A stretch of 64,000 nt of DNA from Lactococcus paracarnosus (GTDB taxonomy: Bacteria; Bacillota; Bacilli; Lactobacillales; Streptococcaceae): assembly GCF_006770285.1 (NCBI RefSeq), contig NZ_CP017195.1, positions 1,116,001 through 1,180,000 of the forward strand. Direction: 5' to 3'. A program made the translations under genes and the position numbers. The notes beneath the pieces are model-generated. The model did no database searches. It was not told the DNA's origin and saw only the letters and a program-made list of their open reading frames with translations. Shown here piece by piece: positions 28,615 to 38,339 of the stretch; within the stretch, counting starts at the first letter, position 1; each line of letters starts with the position of its first letter.

Positions 28615-30129
28615 TTAATGGGCAATCATCTCTTGTGCAATAGCTGTCGCGCTCATATCTGATGGATAGTAAGTTGGCCAGTTTGTAAGCTCTTCTGTTA
28701 ACATTTTTTGACTATCATTACCAAAGTAAATGTGAAAATGGTCCGCTTTTGCTGGGGAAATACCATGGTCACTAAATTGGATATATTTGTAGGCGCCATT
28801 TGTTTCACCAACAGCTTCAAATAGATAGCGCACGCCTCTATTCCCTTTTTTATAGGTCAGTACTTCCTTGCCTGCATACTTGTACGTCGCTTGATGGACT
28901 TTCCCGTTGATCGTAAAACTCACTTTGTCATTTTTGATGTCAATCTTCTCAACATCTGACTTGTAACCCGTCATATAGTAGGCTTTATAGGCTGCTTCGG
29001 TCATGTCTTTGTTCATCAGAGATTTATAGCGCATGACTTGATCTAAGGCACCCTTTTGCAGTAAAGGATAGACTGACTGCCAATTACCTGTCCAGTCAGA
29101 CAGCTTACGATCCTTAACCTGGCTATCTTTAAAGTAACCTTGGGCAGTTGTTTTTTCAGCAGGTTTTTCAGGTTCTATTGCCGTTACCTTCGACTCAGCA
29201 TTTGTTGTTTTCTGTAAATTTTTCAAGTTTTCAGTCATGACAGAAATATAATCTTCGCCAGCTTTTTCTTGATCTTGGGTCAACGATTCTAAAGGATTAA
29301 GGGCTAAAGTTTTAACACCAGCCTCATCTGCTAATGTTTTTGCGACCTTATCAGAGGCATTCCCTTCAAAGTAAATATATTGGATATCATTTTTTTCTAC
29401 ATAAGCCTTCAAGTCCTTAAGGCGACTAGCAGAGGGTTCCGTTTCGGGATTAATACCGGAAACGGAAATTTGATTTAACCCATATTCAAGGGATAAGTAG
29501 GCAAATGCAGCGTGCTGTGTCACAAAATTCTTTTGTTTAGCGTTTGCTAGCCCATCTTTATAAGCCTGATCTAATCCTTTTAGTTTGGTCAAATAAGCTG
29601 CCGCATTTTTAGTAAAAATCGTTTTCTTATTTGGGAACTTTTTAATCAGCTGATCCCGAATGGTTTCCACTTCCTTAATGGCAAGACTAGGTGCTAACCA
29701 GACATGCGGGTCGAGTACGTGCGTGTGGCCATCGCTATGATCATGCCCAGATTCTTCTTCACTCACACCTGGTAGGAGTAAGATCCCTTCAGAAGCCTTA
29801 ATCACATCGACTTTTTTCATATCTTTAGTCGTCTTCTTAACCCAGGTCTCCATGTTTTCGTTATTATAAACGAAAGCATCCGAATCTTGAATGGCAGCGA
29901 CATCTTTAGCTGACGGTTCAAAATCATGTGGCTCAATACCAGGTTTAACTAATACTGATACTTTTGCTTGGTCACCAACGATTTGGTCTGTAAATTCTTT
30001 CATAGGATAAAAAGTGGTGACGATCTGTAATTTACCATCTTTTTTAGCCGTTTGACCACTCGTCCCACATGCACCCAGTGCCATAATAGCTGTCGTCGCC
30101 AATAAGCCTAAAAGTATTTTTTTCTTCAT
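28615..30129 (-). CDS. adcA: Zinc-binding lipoprotein AdcA with C-terminal ZinT domain
   Basis: 504 residues. Lipoprotein signal with lipobox LGAC (Cys ~21). The N-terminal ZnuA-type domain (about 35-310) binds zinc: His in EPHDFEPSAKD, a His-rich loop (SGHDHSDGHTH), DPHVWLAPS, and TQHAAFAYLSLEYG. The C-terminal ZinT/YodA domain (about 325-504) begins LSDWTGNWQSVYPLL and includes FSDHGISPAKADHFHIYFG. Delivers zinc to an AdcBC permease not present here, so it is unlinked from its transporter. Two zinc-repressor operators lie upstream. Confidence 0.95.
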   Translation of the reverse strand: MKKKILLGLLATTAIMALGACGTSGQTAKKDGKLQIVTTFYPMKEFTDQIVGDQAKVSVLVKPGIEPHDFEPSAKDVAAIQDSDAFVYNNENMETWVKKTTKDMKKVDVIKASEGILLLPGVSEEESGHDHSDGHTHVLDPHVWLAPSLAIKEVETIRDQLIKKFPNKKTIFTKNAAAYLTKLKGLDQAYKDGLANAKQKNFVTQHAAFAYLSLEYGLNQISVSGINPETEPSASRLKDLKAYVEKNDIQYIYFEGNASDKVAKTLADEAGVKTLALNPLESLTQDQEKAGEDYISVMTENLKNLQKTTNAESKVTAIEPEKPAEKTTAQGYFKDSQVKDRKLSDWTGNWQSVYPLLQKGALDQVMRYKSLMNKDMTEAAYKAYYMTGYKSDVEKIDIKNDKVSFTINGKVHQATYKYAGKEVLTYKKGNRGVRYLFEAVGETNGAYKYIQFSDHGISPAKADHFHIYFGNDSQKMLTEELTNWPTYYPSDMSATAIAQEMIAH

Positions 30130-30150
30130 TTTTCCGCTTCCTTTATTTAG

Positions 30151-30162
30151 TTTACCAGTTAA
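30151..30162 (-). promoter_or_regulatory. AdcR/ZitR operator 1 at adcA
   Basis: TTTACCAGTTAA matches 11 of 12 positions of TTAACYRGTTAA. It directly abuts the minus-strand extended -10 TGATATAAT (30162-30170), so a zinc-bound repressor would block transcription. Confidence 0.8.
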
Positions 30163-30186
30163 TTATATCACATCAAAAAAATAATG

Positions 30187-30198
30187 TAAACCAGTAAA
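30187..30198 (-). promoter_or_regulatory. AdcR/ZitR operator 2 at adcA
   Basis: TAAACCAGTAAA matches about 10 of 12 positions of TTAACYRGTTAA, 36 bases (centre to centre) from operator 1, over the -35 region. Confidence 0.7.
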
Positions 30199-30272
30199 CA
30201 TTATTTTTTTCATTTATTTTTTAGGCCTAAGTTTTTAAGCAGTAACTCATCATATTGGTAAGTCATGTTGGG

Positions 30273-31796
30273 TTATTTGATCAAATGATGTTTTTCTAGA
30301 TAGGTTTTTGCCACATTTGCTGCTGACTTGCCTTCGATCCCCACTTCATAGTTCATCTTACTCATCTCTTCCTCAGATATTTTTCCGCTTAACTGGGTCA
30401 AAATCTGCTTTATCTCTGGATGTTTTTTTAGCAATGCTGCCTTCATGAGTGGTGCACCCTGGTAAGGTGGGAAGAGATGCTTGTCATCTTTAAGGACCAC
30501 TAATTCATACTTGGTTATTTCTGGATCAGTCGCATAGGCATCTACCACTTGTACGCTACCTGATTTAATAGCTTGGTAGCGCAGAGCTGGTTCCATTGTC
30601 GCGGTAGCTAAGTTTAAACCGTAAACTGATTTTAGTCCCTTATTACCATCTTCTCGGTCATTAAACTCAATCGTAAAGCCTGCCTTAATTTTATCTTGGA
30701 CTTGCTTTAAATCAGATATCGTCTTGAGATGATAAGTGCTTGCAAGTTGTTTTGGTACAGCAACTGCATAGGTATTTTGATAGGCCATCGGTGGTAATAA
30801 AACTAGCTTATCTTGTTTTAAAATCCCGTCACGTGCTGCCTGATAAACTTGCACCGCATCATTTGATAATCCTGAAAGGGTTGGCTTGAGTAGACTAGAT
30901 GTGATTGTCCCAGTAAATTCCGGATAGATGTCGATATCACCTGATTTCAAGGCATCGTATAAAAAGCTTGTTTTACCGAAATTTGGCTTGACCGTCACAA
31001 TTAGCTTTGAATCAGACTCGATCAATAGCTTATACATATTGATTAGGATTTCAGGTTCTGGTCCCATTTTTCCAGCAATGACGATCGTTTTTTGCTCAGT
31101 ATGTTGTGCCATAATTGCTGGCGTAAAAGAGCCGACTACTACGATAACTAATACAATAAAAGATATCCCAATCGTTTTTAGCTTGGCCTTTTCGAAGAAC
31201 TTTAATAGTAGATTGAAAAAGATAGCCAAAATCGCTGATGAAATGGCACCGATCAAAATCAAACTACTATTATTTCGGTCAATCCCCAATAAAATAAATG
31301 ACCCTAAGCCACCTGCACCAATCAAGGCTGCCAGGGTTGCTGTCCCTATGGTGATAACAGCAGATGTTCGAATACCCGACATAATAACCGGCATGGCTAA
31401 GGCAATTTCAAACTTTTTTAGGCGCTCTAACTTGGTCATCCCAAAAGCTTCACCTGCTTCAATAAGGCTAGGGTCGATACCTGATAAACCAGTTAAGGTA
31501 CTTTGAAAGATAGGAAAAATCGCATAGATAACTAAAGCGCTCAAGGCTGGTAGGGTTCCAATCCCCATCAAAGGAATAAACAGACCTAAAAGTGCTAAGG
31601 AAGGAATCGTTTGTAAAATACCCGTAACTTGGAGCATGAGCGCTGCCCCTTTTTTATGCTGACTCAATAAAATAGCTGCCGGTATAGAGATAATAATCGC
31701 GACTAAGAGGGTTACAAGTGACAGTTGGATATGTTGCCCGAGTGCGACTGCCCATTCTTGGAAGCGATCGACAAAGGTATCGACTAGGTTAGTCAT
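30273..31796 (-). CDS. Fused permease and substrate-binding protein of an EgtUV/OpuC-type importer
   Basis: 507 residues. Residues about 1-210 are an OpuCB-type permease with five or six helices and an EAA-like loop ([22 protein letters not shown]). After a linking helix near 215-235, residues about 240-507 form an OpuAC-type binding domain ([48 protein letters not shown]). This fusion is the layout of pneumococcal EgtU, which imports ergothioneine, and of related osmolyte importers; binding-site residues cannot be judged by eye. ATG 31796 has GGAGGAACAAAAC; the gene overlaps the ATPase gene by 8 bases. Confidence 0.85.
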   Translation of the reverse strand: MTNLVDTFVDRFQEWAVALGQHIQLSLVTLLVAIIISIPAAILLSQHKKGAALMLQVTGILQTIPSLALLGLFIPLMGIGTLPALSALVIYAIFPIFQSTLTGLSGIDPSLIEAGEAFGMTKLERLKKFEIALAMPVIMSGIRTSAVITIGTATLAALIGAGGLGSFILLGIDRNNSSLILIGAISSAILAIFFNLLLKFFEKAKLKTIGISFIVLVIVVVGSFTPAIMAQHTEQKTIVIAGKMGPEPEILINMYKLLIESDSKLIVTVKPNFGKTSFLYDALKSGDIDIYPEFTGTITSSLLKPTLSGLSNDAVQVYQAARDGILKQDKLVLLPPMAYQNTYAVAVPKQLASTYHLKTISDLKQVQDKIKAGFTIEFNDREDGNKGLKSVYGLNLATATMEPALRYQAIKSGSVQVVDAYATDPEITKYELVVLKDDKHLFPPYQGAPLMKAALLKKHPEIKQILTQLSGKISEEEMSKMNYEVGIEGKSAANVAKTYLEKHHLIK

Positions 31797-32517
31797 GTTT
31801 TGTTCCTCCAAAAAGTGTTGCAACAAATGGACTAGCCGGATTTTTCATGATCTCATCTGGACTAGCTAATTGGACAAGTTCCCCATCATGTAAGACGGCA
31901 ATCCGATCTGCTAAGGCCAAGGCTTCATCCGTATCATGTGTCACAAAAACAGTCGTCATCTCAAACTCACGCTGTAAGCTCAGAATCAAGTCTTGGAGTT
32001 GCTTTCGTGAAATAGGATCAAGTGCGCTAAATGGCTCATCCATCAATAGCACTTTAGGTTTACCGATAATGGCTCGTAGAATACCAACACGTTGCTGCTC
32101 TCCACCTGATAGCTCTCTAGGGTATCTAGTCGCATATTCAGAAGCTTCTAGACCAACCTTATCTAGCAATTCAGTTACCAAGACTAGTCTATCTGACTTG
32201 GGCATTTTTTTCATTTCTGGAATCAATTCGATATTTTCAGAAACCGTCATGTTGGGAAATAAGGCAATCTGCTGTAGGACATACCCCATATCTAATCTTA
32301 GCGATCGCTTATCGATCAACTTGATGGGTTGATTATTAATGAAAATTTCCCCATCAGACGGCTCAATCAGTCGATTGATCATTTTCAGTATGGTTGTTTT
32401 ACCTGACCCACTAGGCCCAACTAGCACTAAAAACTCTCCAGATAGGATATCGAGGTCAATCCGTTTTAAAACTAACTTTTCCTGATAGCGTTTTTTAACT
32501 GCCTTGAATCTAATCAT
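31789..32517 (-). CDS. ATP-binding protein of the EgtUV/OpuC-type importer
   Basis: 242 residues. Walker [10 protein letters not shown] (about 35-43), Q loop [14 protein letters not shown], signature [15 protein letters not shown], Walker [14 protein letters not shown], His switch [12 protein letters not shown]. It lacks the C-terminal CBS domains of longer OpuCA proteins, as in EgtV. First gene of a two-gene operon with the permease-binding protein fusion. Substrate could be ergothioneine, choline or glycine betaine. Confidence 0.88.
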   Translation of the reverse strand: MIRFKAVKKRYQEKLVLKRIDLDILSGEFLVLVGPSGSGKTTILKMINRLIEPSDGEIFINNQPIKLIDKRSLRLDMGYVLQQIALFPNMTVSENIELIPEMKKMPKSDRLVLVTELLDKVGLEASEYATRYPRELSGGEQQRVGILRAIIGKPKVLLMDEPFSALDPISRKQLQDLILSLQREFEMTTVFVTHDTDEALALADRIAVLHDGELVQLASPDEIMKNPASPFVATLFGGTKHD

Positions 32518-32606
32518 GATCTTTTACCTTTCATTTTCTAAAAAAAAATAGCACAAAAATTTGTGCCCACTAAATCATACAGCATAGCAACAGCCTGCTT
32601 ATTTAG

Positions 32607-33806
32607 TTATTTTTTATTGTCATTTATATAGCTTCTGACCTGACTCATAAAATATAGAGAGCCTGTAATCAGATACAGGTCTCCTGATTCATGAGGGCAA
32701 TCAACAAAGTCTTGCCAATTGTCCAACCAGGCAACATCTGATATATCGGCAACATCACTAGCTACGATGGTATTGGGATAGTCAAAAGTGGTTAAGGTGA
32801 TGCTTGCATTTGGGATCGCTTTTAATAGGGCAATCATCTCATGAAAATCCTTGCGTTGCAGGGCTGAGAATAAGATATTGACGTCTTGCTTGACAGAGAA
32901 TTCAGCTACTAAGCGCTTAATGGCAGGGATGTTATGGGCACCATCTAAAATAAAGCCACCCAGATCTTCCATTCTTGCTGGCCAAAAGGCTTGTTTTAAG
33001 CCTGTGGCGATTTTATCAGCATTTGGTGTTACACCTATTTTCGAAGCAAGTACCTCAAACAGTTTAACAGCTAGTGCCGCATTTTCTTGTTGATACTTGC
33101 CATGCAGCGTCAAATCAAACTGACTGTCTAAAACAGGACGATAAAGTGGTGCATCTTGACTAGTTGCAACGGCAGAGATGACCTCAAAAGCAGCCTCAGG
33201 TATGCCAACGCTAGCACCGACAACAACTGGAACAGCAGGTTTAATAATCCCTGCTTTTTCTTTGGCAATCTTAGCCACCGTATCACCTAAAATCTCTTGA
33301 TGATCTAAGCCAATCGTCGTAATAGCTGATACCAAAGGTGTGATGACATTGGTTGAATCATAAAGGCCACCTAAGCCAACCTCTATCAGGGCGATGTCAA
33401 CAGCCTGTATATGAAAATAATAGAAACCGATCGCGGTCAAAATTTCAAACTCAGTGATATTAACGAGTGCCTCATCCTCATCCATTTTCAGGACGATGGG
33501 TTTGATACGTGCGACAACATCATCTAATTCTTGATCTGAAATAAAACGCCCATTAATGGCAATCCGTTCATTAAAAATCTCGATATAGGGTGAGGTAAAG
33601 GTTCCGACTTTAAGGCCATATTGTTGTAAGATATTAGCCAAAAAAGTGACCGTTGAACCCTTGCCATTTGTCCCAGCAATATGCACTGTCTTTAGCTTAT
33701 TCTGAGGATTATCTAGTTGATCAAGCAGGTATATGATGCGTGATAAACCGGGTTTAATACCAAATTTTAGGCGCGAATGAATCCAATCTATACTTGCATT
33801 ATTCAC
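32607..33806 (-). CDS. folC: Folylpolyglutamate synthase / dihydrofolate synthase
   Basis: 399 residues, Mur-ligase fold. ATP-binding loop VHIAGTNGKGSTVTFLANIL (about 40-59) and FTSPYIEIFNERI are family signatures; GLDHQEILGDTVAKIAKEKAGI and LDGAHN follow. Adds glutamates to folates. Start is GTG 33806, with GAGGA upstream; the gene overlaps the end of aldB by 8 bases, so folate and acetoin genes are co-transcribed, an arrangement with no obvious metabolic link. Slightly shorter than the usual 420-430 residues. Confidence 0.92.
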   Translation of the reverse strand: MNNASIDWIHSRLKFGIKPGLSRIIYLLDQLDNPQNKLKTVHIAGTNGKGSTVTFLANILQQYGLKVGTFTSPYIEIFNERIAINGRFISDQELDDVVARIKPIVLKMDEDEALVNITEFEILTAIGFYYFHIQAVDIALIEVGLGGLYDSTNVITPLVSAITTIGLDHQEILGDTVAKIAKEKAGIIKPAVPVVVGASVGIPEAAFEVISAVATSQDAPLYRPVLDSQFDLTLHGKYQQENAALAVKLFEVLASKIGVTPNADKIATGLKQAFWPARMEDLGGFILDGAHNIPAIKRLVAEFSVKQDVNILFSALQRKDFHEMIALLKAIPNASITLTTFDYPNTIVASDVADISDVAWLDNWQDFVDCPHESGDLYLITGSLYFMSQVRSYINDNKK

Positions 33807-34509
33807 TTTTCTTAATATCCTCTTTTAATTCATCTAAGTTTAATTTAGCAAATAGGTATTTCCGGTCTTGTACGGGAAAGCGTTGGTCTAATTGATCAAC
33901 AGCACCCACTTCAACAACACCTTCTGTAATCACATAGTCAAGAACGTGGCCACCAAAGGTATGATCATCTGTAATAAAATGTAGATGATAACCTGCGACA
34001 CTCACACCATGAAACATCTCAGGTGTCCAGATACCTACGATGGTACCTGTGACATTATCTTCTGTATATTCAGGTTGGTTATTCGCGATTTCGGCAAATC
34101 TTGCCCCTGCTTTGGCTTTAGGAATCATTCTGACATGCATTTTAGCAAATGTCCCATGAATCTTGATTGACCGAAAGAGGTTGGCACCATCGTAATAAGT
34201 TTCTATCCGTGTATGAAGTTCATCATTAGTCGCTTTAAAGCGTTGTTTAAAGATGACTTCAGCCTGATGAAAAACAACAGCTGCATAAGGCACCTTAACA
34301 TCAGGCCCTACTTCTGTAATCGTCTTATCACCACGCGCCTGATAGGCTTTCCCATCAAGCACAATCAATTCCCCATCGATCGCATCTAGTGTCCCAATCC
34401 CTAAGTCACCTTGTTCGAGTAACTCACCAATCGTCATACTGCCTTCAAAAAGACCGCTCATGAGTGCTGATAGGGTATTATATTGAAATAATTTTATTGG
34501 TTCAGACAT
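33799..34509 (-). CDS. aldB: Alpha-acetolactate decarboxylase
   Basis: 236 residues. Converts alpha-acetolactate to acetoin, draining pyruvate and preventing valine/leucine imbalance. Family signatures: FQYNTLSALMSGLFEGSMTI near the start, GDLGIGTLDAIDGELIVLDG, and the zinc-ligand region GVSVAGYHLHFITDDHTFGGH (two or three His, about 180-198). The matching synthase als is some 4 kb away on the same strand. Minus-strand TGTTAGAAT (around 34690) is a possible extended -10, which would leave a leader of about 180 bases. Confidence 0.93.
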   Translation of the reverse strand: MSEPIKLFQYNTLSALMSGLFEGSMTIGELLEQGDLGIGTLDAIDGELIVLDGKAYQARGDKTITEVGPDVKVPYAAVVFHQAEVIFKQRFKATNDELHTRIETYYDGANLFRSIKIHGTFAKMHVRMIPKAKAGARFAEIANNQPEYTEDNVTGTIVGIWTPEMFHGVSVAGYHLHFITDDHTFGGHVLDYVITEGVVEVGAVDQLDQRFPVQDRKYLFAKLNLDELKEDIKKSE

Positions 34510-34816
34510 TTTTTAAACTTCCTTATTTTCGTATTTTAGTTGGCAAGGACATAACCTCAAGGCAATAGACAAATCAAGTTGACTCATGCCTTAAATCTTA
34601 GATAGGTTAAGCCAGCCTATCCTTTAGTAAGCTATTCATGAAAAAAGGTGTGAAAAGCCTATGACTTTTCATAACTTTTAATCATATTCTAACACATTCA
34701 GCCACAAAATTCATAGTGGAGGTTTCTTATTTTGAGCATTTAAGCCGACATTCATTTTTTATGACGACATCACTTAAAGATGCGCATGAATCGTGATAAG
34801 CTATTTATTTAGGGAT
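34510..34816. other. Gene-free stretch (long aldB leader)
   Basis: No ORF. It contains a possible aldB promoter (minus-strand TGTTAGAAT near 34690) and a short inverted repeat (GTGAAAAGCC...GACTTTTCAT, about 34651-34671). I see no known riboswitch fold. Confidence 0.4.
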
Positions 34817-34854
34817 AAAAAAAGATCGATAAACTTAATCCTCGATCTTTTATC
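34817..34854 (-). terminator. Terminator downstream of gpx
   Basis: AAAGATCGA pairs with TCGATCTTT around a 12-base loop, followed by T's on the minus strand. Confidence 0.85.
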
Positions 34855-34886
34855 TTATCTTTGATTCAGGACAGAATCGTAACCTC

Positions 34887-35360
34887 TTATAGAAGGTTTT
34901 TAATGGCTTCAGTCATCTCTTTTGGATCAGTCGTAGGTGCAAACCGATCGATTACCTGACCATCACGGTCAATCAAGAATTTGGTGAAATTCCATTTGAT
35001 GCCACTGCCCATCGTCCCTTTGGCTTCATGCTTAAGAAACTTAAAGAGAGGATGGGTATCACCACCATTTACTTTAATCTTTTGAAACATGGTAAAGGTA
35101 ACCCCATAGTTTAACTGGCAAAATGATTCAATTGAGTCATTTTCCTCAGCATCACCATGGCCAAATTGATTGGTTGGAAAGCCTAAAATTTCAAGGCCTT
35201 GATCTTTATAGGTTGTATACAGTGCTTCTAGTCCTGAAAACTGAGGGGTCAAACCACATTTACTGGCAGTATTGACGACAATGACAACCTTGCCTTTGTA
35301 ATCCTGCATATCAACTTCTTGACCACTCATTTTTATCGCAGTAAAGTCATAAAAGCTCAT
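34887..35360 (-). CDS. gpx: Glutathione peroxidase-family thiol peroxidase
   Basis: 157 residues. [27 protein letters not shown] start, then [20 protein letters not shown] with the peroxidatic Cys at about residue 35, [11 protein letters not shown] with the catalytic Gln region, and [13 protein letters not shown] with the conserved Trp and Asn. A Cys, not selenocysteine, and in Gram-positives usually thioredoxin-linked. ATG 35360 has a GGAGGC ribosome binding site; upstream in-frame extension overlaps ohr and is rejected. Forms a peroxide-defence pair with ohr. Confidence 0.92.
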   Translation of the reverse strand: MSFYDFTAIKMSGQEVDMQDYKGKVVIVVNTASKCGLTPQFSGLEALYTTYKDQGLEILGFPTNQFGHGDAEENDSIESFCQLNYGVTFTMFQKIKVNGGDTHPLFKFLKHEAKGTMGSGIKWNFTKFLIDRDGQVIDRFAPTTDPKEMTEAIKNLL

Positions 35361-35394
35361 CCGTGCCTCCTTCGTGATACCTGATCTTTTTAGC

Positions 35395-35799
35395 TTAGAC
35401 AGCCTTAATGACAACATCTATATTGCCAGCAGTTGCCTTAGAATATGGGCAAACTGTATGCGCAATATCAAGGAGTTCTTGTGTTTCTTCAAGCGAGAGG
35501 CCTTCGATATGACCCTCTAGTACAACACCAATCACATAGCTTGTTGGTGTTTCAGCGTAAAGAGAAACTTGCGCACTAATCGTTGAAGCAGCTTTAACGC
35601 CTTTGCCTTCTTTTACTAGATCAAGCGCACTGTTGAAACAAGCACTATAGCCTGCTGCAAAGAGTTGTTCAGGATTCGTTGTGTCTGCAACATGTGACCC
35701 TGGTGCAGCAATTTTAAGTTCAAAGCTATTATCAGGACTATGAACTTCTCCTGAGCGGCCACCTGTGTTGATCATTTTTGTTGTATATATTTTTTGCAT
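35395..35799 (-). CDS. ohr: Organic hydroperoxide resistance protein, Ohr/OsmC family
   Basis: 134 residues. The two redox cysteines are in [15 protein letters not shown] (about 50-64) and [14 protein letters not shown] (about 114-127), and the Ohr-type start [14 protein letters not shown] is present. Detoxifies organic peroxides. Gpx follows 34 bases after it, so they form one operon. RBS AAGGAGATATAACC precedes ATG 35799. Confidence 0.92.
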   Translation of the reverse strand: MQKIYTTKMINTGGRSGEVHSPDNSFELKIAAPGSHVADTTNPEQLFAAGYSACFNSALDLVKEGKGVKAASTISAQVSLYAETPTSYVIGVVLEGHIEGLSLEETQELLDIAHTVCPYSKATAGNIDVVIKAV

Positions 35800-36042
35800 G
35801 GTTATATCTCCTTATATTTTGTTTTGTACAACTAAATCATACTCACTTCAGAAGGTAAATACAACTAATATGACTCGCAATTTTGGACGTTTATGTCATG
35901 GATATCCAGAAATCGTGCTGGCTAGCTAATCACTGGCTTTTATATTTTCTTGCGTTAATAGGGGGGATGACTGATCAACAGCATTCTCTTATTAGACATG
36001 GTAAACTTAACCTATTAATATACATAAAAAGAGGGCAAATAA

Positions 36043-36437
36043 ATGACACAAAAACAAGCGGAAAAGCATCTTGCAATATTTCAAGCATACACAAATAGTT
36101 GGGTAAGTCAGGATATTGATGCTTTTCTATCAAGTTTAGATGAAAAAGTGACAATCATTGAATGTTTTGGTGCGAGTTATTATGAAAAAAATGAAGCTAA
36201 ACAATGGTTTACACATTGGCACCATAGCAAAGATAATCAAGTAATTGATTGGCATATAGATCAGCATTATTTTGATGCACACTCAATGACATCTATTTTT
36301 GAATGGGATTTTACTTACCGATATAAAGGGGAACATCGCTCTTTTCTGGTATAACAGTGCTTAGGGTAAAGTACAACAAAATTGTCTATATGAGAGAATA
36401 TGAAGCAAAGAAAGATACCTATCGTCCTTTTAAGTAG
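36043..36437 (+). pseudogene. SnoaL-like (NTF2-fold) protein, frameshifted
   Basis: From ATG 36043 (RBS AGAGGGC) the frame reads MTQKQAEKHLAIFQAYTNSW... to HRSFLV and stops at about 36354. A one-base shift at the TTTT near 36343-36346 restores the expected end of a SnoaL/ketosteroid-isomerase-like protein: FSGITVLRVKYNKIVYMREY followed by a Lys-rich tail to TAG 36437. The combined length (~130 residues) is normal. Function of the intact family member unknown. Either a pseudogene or a sequencing indel. Confidence 0.7.
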
Positions 36438-36578
36438 TTTGATCTGCTCTAGAATCAGATATGGGTATCACTCACAAGACATCATAAGTCCCAATATATA
36501 TGTTTGTCTGAAAATTTTACAGTATATTAATTTCTTTCTAAATGATTTTTTCTATACACTTCTTTTTTTGGAGATAAG

Positions 36579-36647
36579 AAAAAAGCCCCCAAACACCTGA
36601 GTGTCCAGGGACTTCATTCTTCATGATGCTTTCACAAGTCATATCAT
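36579..36647 (-). repeat. Copy A of a 69-bp terminator module (after the ATPase gene)
   Basis: About 60 of 69 bases match copy B at 38267-38335. On the minus strand it holds a terminator hairpin (GTCCCTGGACACTC...GTGTTTGGGGGC then T6). The right edge meets the stop codon of the ATPase gene. Confidence 0.8.
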
Positions 36648-38041
36648 TAATATAAGTTATCCAAAGTAATCAATCTAATATGCTCTGTTTTAGCAAATGC
36701 TATCACACGATCGCTAAATGCTACTTTTGAAAAAAAATACATATATTTATGCCGATGATTAAATAGCCTACTACGATCAATCAGCTTCTCCAGCATCAGA
36801 AGTGTGGGTGATTGGCTAGTCCATTTGCATTCACCAAGCAATAATTCATCTTCCTTAATGCCAATACCTGTAATATCGATTTCTTCTTGCTGTTTAGTTT
36901 TAGGATTACCACCCCACCATCTGCCAACATCAGTAAGCATTAGTGGTAGTTTCTTATTATCAGATTCATCAATCAACCAAGAACGACAAATATCTTCAAA
37001 AATAGGACCTAGGAAAGTTGTAAATCGTGCTTCTATCATCATTTTTACAGCTTGAATTCTACCAATCTCGATAAAATTAACGTTTGGAGAAACAAAAGTA
37101 AACCAGAATCTATATAACCCATCTTTAATTTGATAGAGCCCTTTTTTACTGCCAGTTGGTAGTGGCGAAATTTTTTCAATCAAACCTAGCTCTATCAAAT
37201 TTCCTAATAAAGGCGCAATATGAGATGAACTTAGACCCGTTTTTGTAGAGATTTCATTATATTTATTATTGCCAGCTGCAACAGCATTCAAAATAGCTAA
37301 GTATAGACTTGGGTCTCTGACTTCCATATTTAATAAATTCAAAGGCTCTTCAAACAATTTCGCTGTATTATCTAAAAAAAGTGATTCAATATTTTCCATT
37401 ACAGACTGATTCTGATTAATTAACCCCAAATAATATGGTACACCGTTTGTCATTGCATAATAAGCAACTGCGTCTTGTATACTTACATTATCTAAAAAAT
37501 ATTTGGTTTCCTTAAATGTAAATGGAAATAATTTATAACGCGTAATATCACGTCCATATAAAGGACTTTTGGCAGATAAGACTTGTTTTTCAATAAATGA
37601 CATTGATGAACCACAAAGAATCAGCATACTATCTAATGCTTTCCACTGATGATCAATATAATATTGAAGCAATGAAGAAATTGACGGACTCGCTTCAGCT
37701 AGATAGGGGAACTCGTCAATAACAAAGACGAGCTTTTCTGCTTTCATCAAAGCTGTGATATCATCCAGCGCTCCTGCCATACTTTGATAAGTCAATTCAT
37801 CGCTAAATGATTTATTGCGATATTCAAAAATTGTTTTCGCCAATGCTTCCAAATTTTGCTTGTCAGTACCAGCTATCCCTTGAAAATAAATCGCTTTTTT
37901 ATCTTGTAAAAAATGCTTGATTAATTCAGTTTTCCCAACACGGCGGCGACCATAGATGACGGGAAACTCAAATTTATCACTTTGATATTGTTGTTCTAGT
38001 TTACTTAACTCTTTTTCTCTTCCAAAAAACAATTCAAACAC
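36647..38041 (-). CDS. ATPase of the DUF234/archaeal-ATPase type
   Basis: 464 residues. FFGREKELSKLEQQY at the start, Walker A YGRRRVGKTELIKHF (about 30-44), Walker B KLVFVIDEFPYL (about 118-129), sensor in LILCGSSMSFIE. A winged helix follows (about 265-320, GLSSSHIAPLLGNLIELGLI), then a C-terminal DUF234 nuclease-like region with LLLGECKWTSQSP (E-x-K). This family is scattered, often mobile or defence-linked, and without firm function. It is bracketed by two copies of the same terminator module, which suggests insertion next to als. Confidence 0.8.
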   Translation of the reverse strand: MFELFFGREKELSKLEQQYQSDKFEFPVIYGRRRVGKTELIKHFLQDKKAIYFQGIAGTDKQNLEALAKTIFEYRNKSFSDELTYQSMAGALDDITALMKAEKLVFVIDEFPYLAEASPSISSLLQYYIDHQWKALDSMLILCGSSMSFIEKQVLSAKSPLYGRDITRYKLFPFTFKETKYFLDNVSIQDAVAYYAMTNGVPYYLGLINQNQSVMENIESLFLDNTAKLFEEPLNLLNMEVRDPSLYLAILNAVAAGNNKYNEISTKTGLSSSHIAPLLGNLIELGLIEKISPLPTGSKKGLYQIKDGLYRFWFTFVSPNVNFIEIGRIQAVKMMIEARFTTFLGPIFEDICRSWLIDESDNKKLPLMLTDVGRWWGGNPKTKQQEEIDITGIGIKEDELLLGECKWTSQSPTLLMLEKLIDRSRLFNHRHKYMYFFSKVAFSDRVIAFAKTEHIRLITLDNLY

Positions 38042-38266
38042 GCCTTTCTTATTTACTCACAAATTACTTAGTAACAGTTTCATGAGTAAATTATACCATA
38101 CTATTTGCTATTTAGTGTTATTCTCACGATATATATTTGAGATAGCTACTTTAAATTAAGACATAGTTTCACAAATATCGTTGAAAAAATCATCCAATTT
38201 TGTGTTAAAAAGTCTCTATAATAAATCGTGTGGGAAATAGATTCCCATAAGATTTGGTAACGAGCC
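38042..38266. other. Gene-free stretch upstream of the ATPase gene
   Basis: AT-rich with no supported ORF. It should contain the ATPase promoter; no clear -35/-10 pair stood out. Confidence 0.4.
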
Positions 38267-38335
38267 AAAAAAGTCCCCAAACACCGAAGTGTCCAGGGAC
38301 TTCATTCATTATGATTATTTCACAAGTTATACCAT
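38267..38335 (-). repeat. Copy B of the 69-bp terminator module (als terminator)
   Basis: Minus strand GTCCCTGGACAC-TTCG-GTGTTTGGGGAC followed by T6 is a good terminator with a TTCG loop, directly after the als stop codon. Near duplicate of 36579-36647. Confidence 0.85.
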
Positions 38336-38339
38336 CAGA

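Noticed and set aside
30928..31506. 192-residue plus-strand ORF
   Set aside because: Antisense shadow of the permease-binding protein fusion, low complexity and no start signals.
36400..36600. 66-residue plus-strand ORF
   Set aside because: Starts inside the frameshifted SnoaL tail in another frame and has no coding character.
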